A DNA stretch of 64,000 nucleotides from Halichoerus grypus (Eukaryota > Chordata > Mammalia > Carnivora > Phocidae): contig NC_135721.1 in NCBI RefSeq assembly GCF_964656455.1, positions 53,761,530 to 53,825,529 on the forward strand, in the 5' to 3' direction. The notes under the pieces were generated by a model. The model had not been told where the DNA came from and did not search any database. It was given only the letters and a program-made list of their open reading frames with translations. Position 1 is the stretch's first letter; each line of letters starts with the position of its first letter. The translations under genes and the position numbers were made by a program. This document shows, piece after piece, positions 1-11,345 of this stretch.

Positions 1-1592
1 GACTTAAAAGCTTACTACAAAGCTAAAGTAATCAAAACAGTGTGATATTGACATAAAGACAGACATATGAACCAATGGAATAGAATAGAGAGCCCAAAAT
101 TAAACCCTCATAAATGTGGTAAAATGATTTTTGACAAGGGTGCTAAGACCTTGCAACAGAGAAAGGACAGACTTTTCAACAAATGGTACTGGAATAAACA
201 GATATCCGCAGGCAAAAGAATCAAGTTGGACCCTTACCTAATGCCATATACAAAAATTAACTCAAAGTGGATCAGAGATCTAAATGTAAGACCTTAAAAA
301 ATAAAACTCATAAAAAGAAGGGGGGACAAAATCATGATACTGGGTTTGACAATGATTTCTTAGATATGACATCAAAGGCACAGACAACAAAACAAAAAGT
401 AGATAAATGAGACTCGATGAAAATTTTAAAATTTTGTGAATCAAAAGACACTACTAACAGAGTAAAATGGCAACCCATAGAGTGGGTGAAAATATTTGCA
501 AATCATGCATCTGTTCAGACAATATCCAGAATACATGATATAATTATACATATATATATATATATTCTGGATATTATTACATGTATTATACACATATATA
601 ATGATACAATAATGATATTATGTATAATATATAATATAATAATTATAATAGCAACAATAATAATATAGTATATATTTTATAATACTTAGAATATGTAGAG
701 AACCACCAAACTCAAAAACAACAAAATAAGCAACTTGACTAAAAAATGAGCCAAGGACTTGAATAGATCTTTCTAAAAAGAAGATATACAAAAGGCCAGC
801 AAACACATGAAGAGATGGTCATCACTAATCATTCAATAAATGCAAGTCAAAACTGCAATGTGATACTACCTCACACCCATTAGGATAGCTAGTATCAAAA
901 ACAAAACAAAAGAGAAAATAACAGGTGGTGGTGAGGATGTGGAGAAATTGGAACCCTGCACTGTTGATGGGAATGTAAAATGGCATAGTCACATAGAAAA
1001 CAGATGACAGTCCTTAAAAAGTTAAAAATAGAATTACCATATGATCCAGCAATTCAACTTCTGGGTATATACCCAAAAGAATTGAAAGCATGGTGTCAAA
1101 GAGATGTTTGTATCGCATGTTCATAGCAGCATTATTCACAAAAGCTCAAACATGGAAGCAACCAAGCATCTGTTGATTGATGAATAGATAAGCAAAAGTG
1201 GTATATGCAAATAATAGAATATTATTCAGCCTTAAAAGGAAATTCTGACACATGATACAGCATGGAGGAAACTTGAGGACAGTATGCTAAGTTAAATAAA
1301 TTAGTCACAAAAATACCCCCAAATACTGCTTCATTCCACTTAGATGAGATGCTTAGAGTAGTCAAAATCATAGAGATAGAAAGTAGAATGGTGGTTTCCA
1401 GGAACTAGGGAGAGGGAAGAATGGGAGTTATTGTTTAATGAATTTGGAGTTTTAAAGATTTTAAAATATGAGAGAGCTAGGGAGATGGACAGTGGTGATA
1501 ATTGTACAACATTATGAATGAATTTAGTAACACTGAACTGTACATTTAATAATGATTAAGATGGTAAATTTTATGTCATACCTAAAAATTGT
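1..1592 (+). mobile_element. LINE-1 (old L1M type) ORF2 C-terminal region and 3' UTR
   Basis: The sense strand follows the end of L1 ORF2. Residues such as MNQWNRIESP, LFNKWYW and [10 protein letters not shown] are typical of the reverse-transcriptase C-terminal region, followed by the cysteine-rich tail and the familiar end 'cactgaactgtacattta'. The element is cut by the left window edge and carries many stops and frameshifts, so it is a dead copy. An AT-rich expansion at about 521-668 replaces part of the ORF2 tail. Subfamily (L1MA/L1MB-like) is from memory of consensus sequences. Confidence 0.9.
521..668. repeat. AT-rich low-complexity block with inverted repeat
   Basis: A run of TA/ATT-rich DNA inside the L1. 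It begins with a perfect 13-bp inverted repeat: aatatccagaata at 521-533 and its reverse complement at 563-575, separated by a 29-bp AT-rich loop. The remaining part is irregular (TA)n/(TAA)n. Confidence 0.85.
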
Positions 1593-1605
1593 TGCCTATT
1601 TGAAG

Positions 1606-1810
1606 ATCGGTATTTTCTTACTTTTTTCTAAAAGACTTATGCTTTTAAGTTTTATATTTACAAACATACATCTATAATCCATTTTGAGTTTAATTTTGTT
1701 TATAGTGAGAGATAGGGATAAAGGTTAATTTTCTTGTAAATGTATATCTAATTGTCCTATCATAATTGAGTTAAAAGGCTATTATTTCTCTCCTTTCCAC
1801 CTTTTTCAAT
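1606..1810 (-). mobile_element. Old LINE-1 fragment, left half of a split element
   Basis: Reads as antisense L1 ORF2: 'ccattttgagtttaattttg' and 'ttgtcctatcataattgag' match the reverse strand of the ORF2 region around the YTKINSKWI motif. It stops at about 1810, where a younger L1 begins. The same ORF2 reading resumes at 4662, so this is one element split by insertion. Confidence 0.8.
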
Positions 1811-1827
1811 ATAATATGACTTTATTT

Positions 1828-4661
1828 TTTTCTTATTTTTATTTGAGTATAGTTGACACACCATGTTACATTAGTTTCAGATTTACAAGTTAGTGATATG
1901 ACAAATTTATACGTTATGCTTTGTTCACCAGAAGTATCCCTACTATCTATATTAGCTACGTTACTTTTACACTATCATTGACTATATTCCTTATGCTTTG
2001 CTTTTTACTTCCGTGACTTACTCATTCCATAACTGGAGGCCTGTATCTCCCTCTTCATTTCACTCATTTTACCCAACCCTCAAATCCCTTCCCTCTGGCA
2101 ACCATTAGTTTGTTCTATGTATTAATAGTTCTGATACTGCTTTTTGTTTGTTTATTATTTTTTTTAGATTCCATTTATTAGTGGAATCATATGGTATTTG
2201 TCTTTCTCAGTCTGACTTATTTCACGTAGCATAATAGCCTCCAGGCACATCCAAGTTGTCTCAAATGGCACTCTCATCCATTTTTATGACTGTATAAAAT
2301 TCCATTGTATATATATATACCACATTTTCTTTATCCATTTATCTATTGATGGATACTTGGGTTACTTCCATGTCTTGGCTATTGTAAATAATGCTGCAGT
2401 AAACAGGGGTGCATTTTTGTTTTCTTTGGGTAAATACCCAATAATGGAATTATTGGATCATATGGTATTTCTATTTTTAATTTTTTTGAGGAAACTCCAT
2501 ACTGTTTTTCACAGTGGCTGAACTAGTTTGCATTTCCACCAATAGTGCACAAGGGTTCCTTTTTCTCACCATCCCCACCAACACTTGTTGTTTCTTGTCT
2601 TCTTGATTTTAGCCATTCTAACAAGTGCAAGGTTATATCTCATTATGGTTTTGATTTGCATTTCCCTGATGATTAGTAACATTTAGCATTTTTTCCTATG
2701 TCTGTTGGCCATCTGTATGTTTCCTTTGGAAAAATGTCTATTGAAATCCTCTGCCCATTTTTTAATTGGATTGTTTGTTTTTTTGTTTTTTGGGTTTTTT
2801 TGGGGTTTTTGATGTTGAGTTACATGAATTCTTTATATGTTTTGTATACTCACCCCTTATTGTATATGTCATTTGCAAATATCTTCTCCCATTCAGTAGG
2901 TTATCCCTTTTGTTTTCTTGATTTTTTCCTTTCCTGTGCAAAACCTTTTTATTTTGATGTAGTCCCAATAGTTTTTTTTGCTTTTGTTTCCCTTGCCATA
3001 GGAAACATATCTAGAAAAATATTACTGTGGCCAACATCAGAGAAATTATCACCTGTGTTCTCTTCTGCTGTTTTTATGGTTTCAGGTCTCACATGTGGGT
3101 CTTTAATCCATTTTGAATTTATTTTTGTGTATGGTGTTAGGAAGTAGTCTAGTTTCATTCTTTTAAAACAGTTTTCATCCTGTTTTCCCAGCACCATTTA
3201 TTGAAAAGACTGTTTTTCCCCGGATTCTTGCCTCCTTTGTCATAGATTAATTGACCATTTAAATATGGGTTTATTTCTGGGGTCTCTGTTCTGTTCTATT
3301 GATCCATGCATCTATTTTTGTGCCAGTAGCATACTGTTTTTGTTACTGCAGCTTTGTAGTCTCAAAATCTGGAATTATGATACCTCCAGCTTTGTTCTTT
3401 CTCAGGTTTACTTTGGCTATTTGGGGTCTTCTGTGGTTCCATACAAATTATAGTATTATTTGTTCTAGTTTTGTGAAAAATGCTGTTGGTATTTTGATAG
3501 GGATTGCATTGAATCTGTAGATTGCTTTGGGTAATATGGATATTCTGACAATATTGTTTCTTCTAATCCAGGAGCATGGAATATCTTTCCATTTGTTTGT
3601 GTCATCCTCAATTTCTTTCATCAATGTTTTATAGTTTTCCAAGTATAAGTCTTTCACCTCTTTGGTTAACTTTATTCCTAGGTATTTTATTCTTCTTGGT
3701 GTAATTGTAAATAGTGTTGTTTTTTAAAATTTCTCCTTCTATGACCTTGCTGTTAATGTATAGAAACACTATACTGAATTCATTTATTACTCTAGTAGCT
3801 TTTTGGTGCATTCTTTAGGATATTCTGTGTATAGTATCATACTGTCTGCAAATGGTGACAGTTTAATTTCTTCTTTACCAATATGGATGCCTCATTCTTA
3901 TCTGATTGCTGTGGCTAGGACTTTCAGTACTATGTTAAATAAAAGTGGTAAGAGTGGACATCCTTGTCTTATTCCTGTTCTTAGAGGGAAAACTCTCAGT
4001 TTTATACCATTAAGGATGATGTTAGCTGTGGATTTTTCATATGGCCTTTACAATGTTGAGGTATGTTCCTTCTAACTCCATTTTGTTGAGAGAATAGATG
4101 TTGAATGTTGTAAAATGCTTTTTCTGCATCTATTGAGATAATCATATGATTTTTATCCTTCGTTTTGTTGATGGTAGTGTATGACATTGATTGATTTGAG
4201 ATTATTGAACCATCCTCACATCCTGGGAGTAAATTCCACCTGGTTGTGGTGAATGATCTTTTTAATGCATTGTTGTATGTGGTTTGCTAATATTTTGTTG
4301 AGGATTTTTACATTTATGTTTACCAGAGATATTGGCCCTGTAGTTTGTGTGTGTGTGCGTGCATGTGTGTTTGTGTGTGTGGTGCCTTTGGTTTTGGTAT
4401 TAGGGAAATACTGGCCTTATGGAAGCTTTCCTTCCTCCTCTATTTTTTGGAATAGTTGGAGGAAATAGGTATTAGCTCTTCTTTAAATGTCTGGTAGAAT
4501 TCACCTATGAAGCTATCTTGTCCTGGATTTTTATTTTTTTGGTAGTTTTTGGATTACCAATTCAATTTCATTACTTGTAATCAGTCCAGATTTTCTGTTT
4601 CTTCCTGGTTCAGTTTTGGAAGATGATATGTTTTTAGGAATTTAACCATTTCTTCTACGTT
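1828..4661 (-). mobile_element. LINE-1, 5'-truncated, nested inside an older L1
   Basis: Antisense L1 with the 3' UTR at the left ('tttgagtatagttgacacac', then 'ccctctggcaaccattagtttgttct') and ORF2 running rightwards to about 4661. It is flanked by a 17-bp near-duplicate target (1811-1827 and 4662-4678, 15 of 17 identical) with a T-rich tail next to the left copy. That is the expected signature of target-primed insertion on the minus strand. It contains an imperfect (GT)n at about 4347-4382. ORF2 is interrupted by many stops. Confidence 0.88.
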
Positions 4662-5625
4662 GTAATATGGCTTTATTTCTGAACACTATTCTGTTGTTCT
4701 ATTTGTCTACCTTGATGCCAATACCACACTTACTATAATGGAACTTTATAATGAGTCTGTAAAATCAGACTACTTCTCCATTTTCAATGTTTCTTTAGAT
4801 ATACTATGTTCTTTGTATTTTCACATGAATTTCATAATCCATTTGTCAGTTATTTTCAAGAAACTCTTTGGGATTTTGATTTGGATTATATTATAGATCA
4901 TTTTAGAGAGAATGACATCACAACAACACCGAGTCTTTCTAAACATGAACACAGTCTATTTCTACATTTATTTAGGTCTTATTTAATTTTCTCAACAAAG
5001 TTTTACAGTTTTCAGTGTTCAAATCTTTCATATCTTTTGTAATATTTATGTGTAAGTTTTCCATATTTTTACATTTTATGTAAGTGGTATTGTTTTTAAT
5101 TTTAATTTCTGATTGTTCATTGATGGTGCATAGAAATATAATTGATTTTTGTATATTGATTTTGTATTCTCCAACATGGCTAAACTCATTTGTTCTGTTA
5201 GCCTTTTTGTATATTTAATGAAATTTTCAAAAAGTTTTGTTTGCAAATAGAATTTTACTTCTTTCTTTCCAATATAGAGGTCTTTTATTTCTTTTCCTTT
5301 ACTTTTTGCACTGGCTAGACCTTCCAATAAACACTGAATAGAAGTGGTAAGTACGAGTCTTCTTCCTAATATTAAAATAATATATTCAGCCTTTAAACTT
5401 ACATATGAAATTAGATAGTTCTCATGGATGCCTTTGTCAAGTTGAAATCGTCTTCTGAGAGATGTTGGATTTTGTCAAATGCTCTTCCTGAATCTATTGA
5501 GATGATAATATGGTATTTTTTAACTTATTTTTTAAATATGATGAATTACAATAATTGACTTTTGAATATTAGGCCAACCTTGAATTCCTGGGATAAACCC
5601 TATTTGGTCATGTTAGATTATTTCT
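4662..5625 (-). mobile_element. Old LINE-1 fragment, right half of a split element
   Basis: Antisense ORF2 of a more diverged L1M. Recognisable phrases include 'ttctattatttgtctacc'-like sequence near 4693, 'ttgggattttgatttgga' near 4870 and 'aaatgctcttcctgaatct' near 5476. It continues the element begun at 1606, with the stretch 1811-4661 as the intervening insertion. Non-functional. Confidence 0.82.
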
Positions 5626-5629
5626 TAAA

Positions 5630-6800
5630 AAGTTAAACATACACCTACCACACAATCAAGCCACTCTACTTTTAGGTATTTACCCAGGTGAAATGAATGT
5701 GTATGTCCATAGAAATCATGTTTCTGACAACAGACTTTATCTAGAATTTTTTTTAATTCTCAAAATTCAGCAATAAAACAAACACTACTAAAAAATGAGT
5801 AAAGGACCTGAATAGACACTTCATACATAGATGACAATTAAATAAGTTAAAAGATCTTTAACCAGGGCACCTGGGTGGCTCAGTCGGTTAAGGGTCTGCC
5901 TTTGGCTCAGGTCATGATCCCAGGGTCCTGGGATTGAGTCCCTTATCAGGCTCCCTGGTCAGCCAGGAGTCTGCTTCTCCCTCTTCTTCTGCCTCTGCTT
6001 CTCCCCCCATGTCTGTGCTCTCTCTCTCTCTCCAAAAATAAATAAATAAAATCTTTTTTAAAAAAAGATCCTTAACCATTAGTAAAATGCAAATTAAAAC
6101 CATAATGAGATAACACTACATTAGAATTGCAAAAAAGCAAAGAAAACATGTAATGCCCAGTGATGATAAGGATGTAAAACCATATGAAATTTTATAAATA
6201 GCTGGTGGGAGTATAATATCTGTTAGAAAAATGTACAGTATGTATAAATGTACAGTATAAAATGTACTATGAAAAAATTAGCTATTTTTTATGAAGTTAA
6301 ATATAGATTTATAATATTACCCAGAATGTTTGCTTGTAGTTGATTACCCAGGAGAAAAAAAGTAGCTTATGTTCACAAAAATACCTGAATGTTAATGGTT
6401 AGCTATAATTGCCAAAAATTGGAAACAACTCAGATGCCTTTCGACTGGTAAATGGATAAAGACACTGTGGTGTATCCATACAATTGAATATTAACTATTT
6501 AGCAAGAAAATGCAACAGAATGTTGATTTACACAACAGTGGTTGATTCTTGAGTTTAGTAAAAGAAGTGAAAAACAAAAGGTTACAAATTATGTAATTTT
6601 ATTGGTATGACATTCTGGAGAAGGTAAAACTACAGTAAATTACAGAGCAGTGGTTTCTGGGAGTTGGGTGTTTCAAGAACAAGTTGGTTACAAAGAAGCA
6701 GTTGGAGGAAAAATTAGGAGTGATAGAACTGTTCTATATCATTATGATATTGAATAAAACTTTATGCATTTATCAAATGTATAGAACCATCACACTGTAT
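5630..6800 (+). mobile_element. Old LINE-1 ORF2 end and 3' region, split by a SINE
   Basis: Sense-strand L1M. A short piece resembling 'catatgatccagcaattcc' (5634-5720) is followed by 'aaaaaatgagtaaaggac' (about 5788-5805), and after the SINE by 'gtgatgataaggatgtaaaac' and the weakly preserved ORF2 C terminus. The order of the first two pieces suggests a rearrangement or two separate fragments. Dead copy. Confidence 0.75.
5865..6064 (+). mobile_element. CAN SINE (tRNA-Lys-derived), full length
   Basis: The head 'gggcacctgggtggctcagt' contains the tRNA-like A box. A degenerate B box lies near 'gggattgagtccc', followed by a CT-rich body and an 'aaataaataaaatcttttt' tail. The flanking 14-bp target repeats at 5851-5864 and 6065-6078 differ at one base, which fixes the ends. 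It inserted into the L1 spanning 5630-6800. Confidence 0.95.
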
Positions 6801-6805
6801 CCAAA

Positions 6806-7015
6806 TGATTACATCATTTTATGTTCCCACCAGCAGTGTATGAAGCTTCTGATTTCCTGACATCCTTATCAATGCTTATTATCTGACTTCTTGATTATAG
6901 CCATCCCAATGTGTATGAATTGGTATTTCATGGTTTTGATTTGCATTTCCTTGATGATCAATGATGTTGGAAATCTTTTTATGTGTTTATTGTCATTTAT
7001 ACCCATAAGAGGTAT
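6806..7015 (-). mobile_element. Old LINE-1 ORF2 fragment
   Basis: Antisense ORF2 tail: 'atgttcccaccagcagtgta', then 'ggttttgatttgcatttcct' near 6934. Both are standard reverse-strand ORF2 phrases. It is short and strongly diverged. Confidence 0.75.
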
Positions 7016-8482
7016 GTGCTCTTGAGTGACTAATAACAAATCTTATTGTCTTCCCTACAAATATACTGTACCAACTACCATGATATTAAAGACTTAGTAA
7101 GAAAAAAACACTAAATATTTATTCTGATCACCATACTCTTCCAAAAGTTATTGGACAAGGTTTCAAGATTAAAGGCTATTTGGGGGAAACTGTATATAAA
7201 AGCATCCAATCACATCAAAAATGGAGAAAGCCTTTAAATGAGAGCATAGGGAATGGAGAAAATAATATTGTCAGTATCCAGAACTTTATATTAAGACACA
7301 AACTGTAATGATTCAACAATATGGAAAGGATTTAAATTATCAAAGACACTTTTTTCAAATGTTAATAATTCTTCCTTGAAATAATATTTATTGTTCATCA
7401 GTATATGTGGACTAGCTGGGATCTCAATTTTTGTTGAAATTTGAATAGATTTATTATGTGGTCAAAGGTTGACAGAAGTGAGCTTCATGTTGGTTAAGAG
7501 CTTATTTGCATATTGTGCATTTTCTAATAATGTCTCCTATTGACAGTAGAATTTTTTTCAAAACAACATTTAGGAGCTGTATCTTTAGCTTTTAATAGAA
7601 AAAAATCAGTAAGTCACTCAAGTCATTTAATATTCTCAGTCCTCCCAATTCAGACCAAAGGATGAAAGGAAAATCAAATAATACTGAAAAAAATTATTAT
7701 CAAATTCTTATTTCCCCTGTGTAAATATAAAGTTCAAGTCACACAATCTAGTATAGACAGATTCTAATGTGTTCAGGTCACTCTTCTGGCTGCTTAAAGG
7801 AACAAATAATTCTGAAAAATGGAGGTCAGCTTTAAAAAGATTAAGTAAATGATATAAAGCATATACTGAGGTGTCTGGTGGGATCAATTTTTTTGAAAAA
7901 AGGAAAAGCAGGTAGAAGGTTGTTTAAGGTTGATATAAAGCAGTAGGATGTTTTCTGGAATCACCATAACAAATGCTTTATCACTATTTGGGATTAGAAT
8001 AAGTGCACTCTAAAAAGCTGCACAATGCCTTATGGGTATCTTTGAGTTGGAAACTTTCACGTTTCAAGCAAGTGTTAGGACCAGTGTCCTTTCAGCTGCC
8101 TCCAAAGTTCAAACAGACTTACTTTGTGCTAGTGTAAGTCTTTCATAATCTACAAGTATCTCCTGGAAATCAATAGACATCTAAATGAATGAGGATGTTG
8201 GTGAGATGTGTACTGCTGAAGGATCTTTGGATAAGAAATAGCAAAGATTTCTCTAATTTACCTTAAAACCTATCTGTATACCTTTTGGTACTGAAGCTAA
8301 TGTCCATCGAGAATATTAACCAGCTGAAATAGTTCTCTTAAGGTCAAAGAAAGAATTTCATTGAAGAAGGAAAAAAGACAAACAAACCCTCTTTCAGTAA
8401 ATAGATAGGAGTATTTTTCCAAAGTCCTATTATTTAGAAATATAACAATTAAAATGGATTAATTTATTCATTTATTTTTCAA
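7016..8482. other. Unassigned non-coding DNA
   Basis: AT-rich sequence with no open frame of note and no repeat family I can name. It may include very decayed L1 in 7060-7300, but nothing is diagnostic. Confidence 0.5.
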
Positions 8483-8600
8483 CAATATTACTGACTGCTT
8501 AGTATGATTCAGGCATTATTCTAAGTGCTGTGGATACAGTGTTAAACAAATTAAAAGCCTCTACCCTCACAGAGTTTATGTTTTAACAAGGAAAAAACAA
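8483..8600 (-). mobile_element. L2 3' end (ancient CR1-clade LINE)
   Basis: 'tgattcaggcattattctaa' then 'gtgctgtggatacagtgtt' and 'ctctaccctcacagagttta' match the reverse complement of the L2 3' end (amount-of-use phrase 'gcctggcacatagtaggtgctcaataaat'). Ancient, about 118 bp. Confidence 0.65.
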
Positions 8601-9009
8601 AAGCATGGTGTCATGTAAATGATGGGGCTAAATAGTCTCTCACCGTAAGACTATACTTTCAGGGATCATTTCTATAGTTTGTTAAATAGTCTCTCACCAT
8701 AAATATTAAAGTTTAATCCCAATCTTTCTGAAACTATGCACAAAACCATGGATTTTACATGTTGACATAGTCCAAAGGTGAATAGTAAAGGTAATATAAT
8801 CATTTATTTTTAGAAGCATTTGCTAAACATGCCCAGGTTTAATTGTTGTTTATGTGTCTGAAATTTATCAGCCAATTACTACTATAATTTTGTCCAAGAG
8901 AGATGAAAACAAGATGCCAGGTGGCTAGTGAATAATCTCTATGATGCTTACTGTCTTTTTTTTCCTATTTTGATAAAGTAAAAATAATGACAGTTTTTTT
9001 CCCAAGTAG
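8601..9009. other. Unassigned DNA with a 16-bp direct repeat
   Basis: The motif taaatagtctctcacc occurs exactly at 8629-8644 and 8683-8698, separated by 38 bp. No other recognisable element is present in this stretch. Confidence 0.6.
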
Positions 9010-9289
9010 TTTAGTTTGAGTAGTTTTCTTTTAAATTATTTTTATTGTGAAATATAACAGAGAGAAATATCTTTAGAGCATAAATATTTATCTTAAATTA
9101 TTAAAAAGAAAATACCCTTGAAAACAATCAGGTAAAGAAATAGATTGCTAGCCTCCCAGAAGTTCCCCATGTACTGCAATCCCCTCAATCCTTGAATTAA
9201 CCAGTATACTGACTTATATGATTTCACTACATAAGTAAAAATTCCCGTATCATAGAATTAGTTTGCCTTAGTGTTATCAGAGGTTTTAA
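9010..9289 (-). mobile_element. Probable ancient L1-type 3' region
   Basis: 'ttattgtgaaatataacaga' followed by 'aagaaatagattgctagcct' and 'cccagaagttccccatg' resembles an old mammalian interspersed repeat that is often next to L1M sequence. The exact family is uncertain. Confidence 0.4.
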
Positions 9290-10736
9290 AATTTGCCATT
9301 CTGAGGACTATGTAGGGGATTGCATTAAATCTATAGAGCAATTTGAGGAGAATTGATATCATTATACTATTGAATCTCCTAGTCCATAAATCTCACATGT
9401 TTCTCAAGTAGTTTTGACTTCTTTTAGATCTCTCAATTAAATTTTGAAGTTATCCCCATAGACATTTTGCACATCTTATGTTAGGCTTATTTCAAGGTAC
9501 TTTATATTCTTGATACTGTTATAATTAGCATTCTCTTATTTGAAGTCCTCTAATTGTTGGCAGTATATAAAAAGAAAATTTATTTTTGTACATTACTGTC
9601 ATATCCAGAAAACTTGCAGAAATTTCTTATAAATGTTATGTTTTATTTTTAGAATCTTTTGGATTTTCTGTATACAAATAATATCTTTGGTGAAAGTTTT
9701 CTTTGTTTTAATCCTCTGGTATTTATGTAGTATGAATGAATGTATGTATGTATGTATGTATGTATTGTCTCACTGCACTGGGTAGAACATCTAATGAAAT
9801 TTTGCGTAGAGTAGTAATAAATGCATCCTTTTCTTATTCTCAATTTCAAAGGGACAGCTTTTAACATTTGCCATTAAACTGTTGTAGGTTTATAGATAGT
9901 AATCATCAGATTAAGATTCTTTTTATCCTACTTTGCTAAGGATTTTTATTTTTAGTACATAGTGAATTTTATCATTTGCTTTGTCAGACTCTATGAGCAC
10001 ATGGTTTTTTAGGCTTTAATTATTTATATTTAATTACTTTGCTTTTAATGTAAGAAAGCTTGCATTCATAGGAAAAAAACAATTTGTTCATGATACTATC
10101 CTTTTTAGATATTGTTGGACTCAAATTGCTAAAGTTTAGTTTATTAGTGAGAGAGACTTCTCATAGTTCTTTTTAGCATTGTTATTGGGTTTTGATATCA
10201 AGATTATTGTAACCTCATAAAATGCTTTGGGAGTGTATCTTCATTTACTATAAAGTTGGAAATATTTTTCCATATACATTAGGTAGAAATCACTGGTGAA
10301 ACCATCTGGGTCTGGAATTTTCTTAGTAGTAAGTAATTTTATTAATAATAAAATTTATTTAATACTGATATGACAAATAAGGTATTCTATTTCTTCTTGT
10401 GTCATTTTTAGTAAGTTTTATTTTTCCAAGAATTTGCTAATTTCCTCTAGATTGTCATATTTTTGGCATAAAGTTTATAATATTTATTCATCAATTTTTT
10501 AATGCCTGAAGTATCTGTTATAATGTTTTCCTTCTTTTTCTTAATTCTCTTATAATTATTTGTTTCTGTGGTGTTGTTATTCTCTCTATTCTCCTCTTTT
10601 CATTTGTGATTTTGTTATTTGAGTCCTCTCTCTTTTTTTTTCTTGCTGAGTCTGGCTAGGGGTTTATCAATTTTGTTGATCATTTCAAAGAACCAGCTCC
10701 TGATTTCATTTATCTGTTCTACTGTTTTCTTAGTGT
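9290..10736 (-). mobile_element. Old LINE-1 ORF2 (antisense), L1M type
   Basis: Long antisense ORF2 block. 'ggggattgcattaaatctat' (9316), 'tttcaaggtactttatattc' (9490) and 'caatttttgttgatcatttc'-like sequence near 10668 follow the ORF2 reverse strand in order, up to the endonuclease/RT linker. It holds a (TATG)n tract at 9741-9766. Many stops; inactive. Confidence 0.85.
9741..9766. repeat. (TGTA)n microsatellite
   Basis: About six tandem units of a TGTA tetranucleotide within the antisense L1. It encodes a meaningless TYIH-type repeat peptide on the reverse strand. Confidence 0.9.
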
Positions 10737-10968
10737 TTTTTTTTTTTAAGTTTTCATTTTAAATCCAGTTTCATTTGTATCCAATTAACATACAGTGTTA
10801 TATTAGGTGTACAATATAGTAATTCAACACTTCCATACATCACCCTGTGCTCATCAGGACAAGGGCACTCCTTAATCCCCATCACTTATTTAACCTATGC
10901 CCCCACCCACCTCTCCTTTGGTAACCATCAGTTTGTTCTCTGTAATTAAGAGTTTGTTTCTTGATTTG
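10737..10968 (-). mobile_element. Carnivore LINE-1 3' UTR, 5'-truncated
   Basis: Begins with a T-run (the element's A tail), then 'catttgtatccaattaacat', 'acagtgttatattaggtgta' and 'ccatcagtttgttctctgta'. This is the reverse strand of a carnivore L1 3' UTR. It abuts the old L1 at 9290-10736; I could not find a clean target duplication. Confidence 0.8.
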
Positions 10969-11259
10969 CTGGCTCAGTGCAAATTTTGTTAAAGCGTTGT
11001 GTGTGCTGCTACCAGCCATTGGTGCACAGCTGCTGCACTGCACTGTGCCCTGCACCCGCCCCCCCCCACCCCCCAGCTGCCTTCATGTGCTCCCAGTCCA
11101 CTAAGAGAAACTGAGAGTAGTGACATCCAAGTAGCAATAAACATGCTTATTACCCAGCTATTGGTTACTATTTACCATTCCCCATTAGAAATGGAACTCC
11201 TTGGAAAAATGGCTGATTCCAGGGCCTAGGTAGGGAAAAACAAGATGAACTTTCTCATT
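10969..11259. other. Unassigned DNA with a C-rich tract
   Basis: Locally GC-rich sequence with a C-rich tract at about 11058-11075. No repeat family or gene recognised. Confidence 0.5.
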
Positions 11260-11345
11260 GTCACAGAACTAGTAAGTATTATATTCAGGCCATAAACCCA
11301 AATTGCCTGACTCTTGAATCCAAATTCTTAACTAGTACATTTAGT
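11260..11345 (-). mobile_element. MIR fragment
   Basis: 'cacagaactagtaagtatta' followed by 'cctgactcttgaatccaaat' matches the reverse-strand core of the ancient MIR SINE (set-phrase 'acagctagtaagtggcagag ... ttgaacccag'). Short and diverged. Confidence 0.55.

Noticed and set aside
67..297. 76-codon open frame as a possible small protein
   Set aside because: It reads L1 ORF2 C-terminal residues ([16 protein letters not shown]) and sits in an L1 remnant with stops on both sides.
2698..3147. 149-codon plus-strand frame, the longest in the window, rich in hydrophobic residues and suggestive of a membrane protein
   Set aside because: It is the wrong strand of L1 ORF2; T-rich antisense L1 always reads as Phe/Leu/Val-rich.
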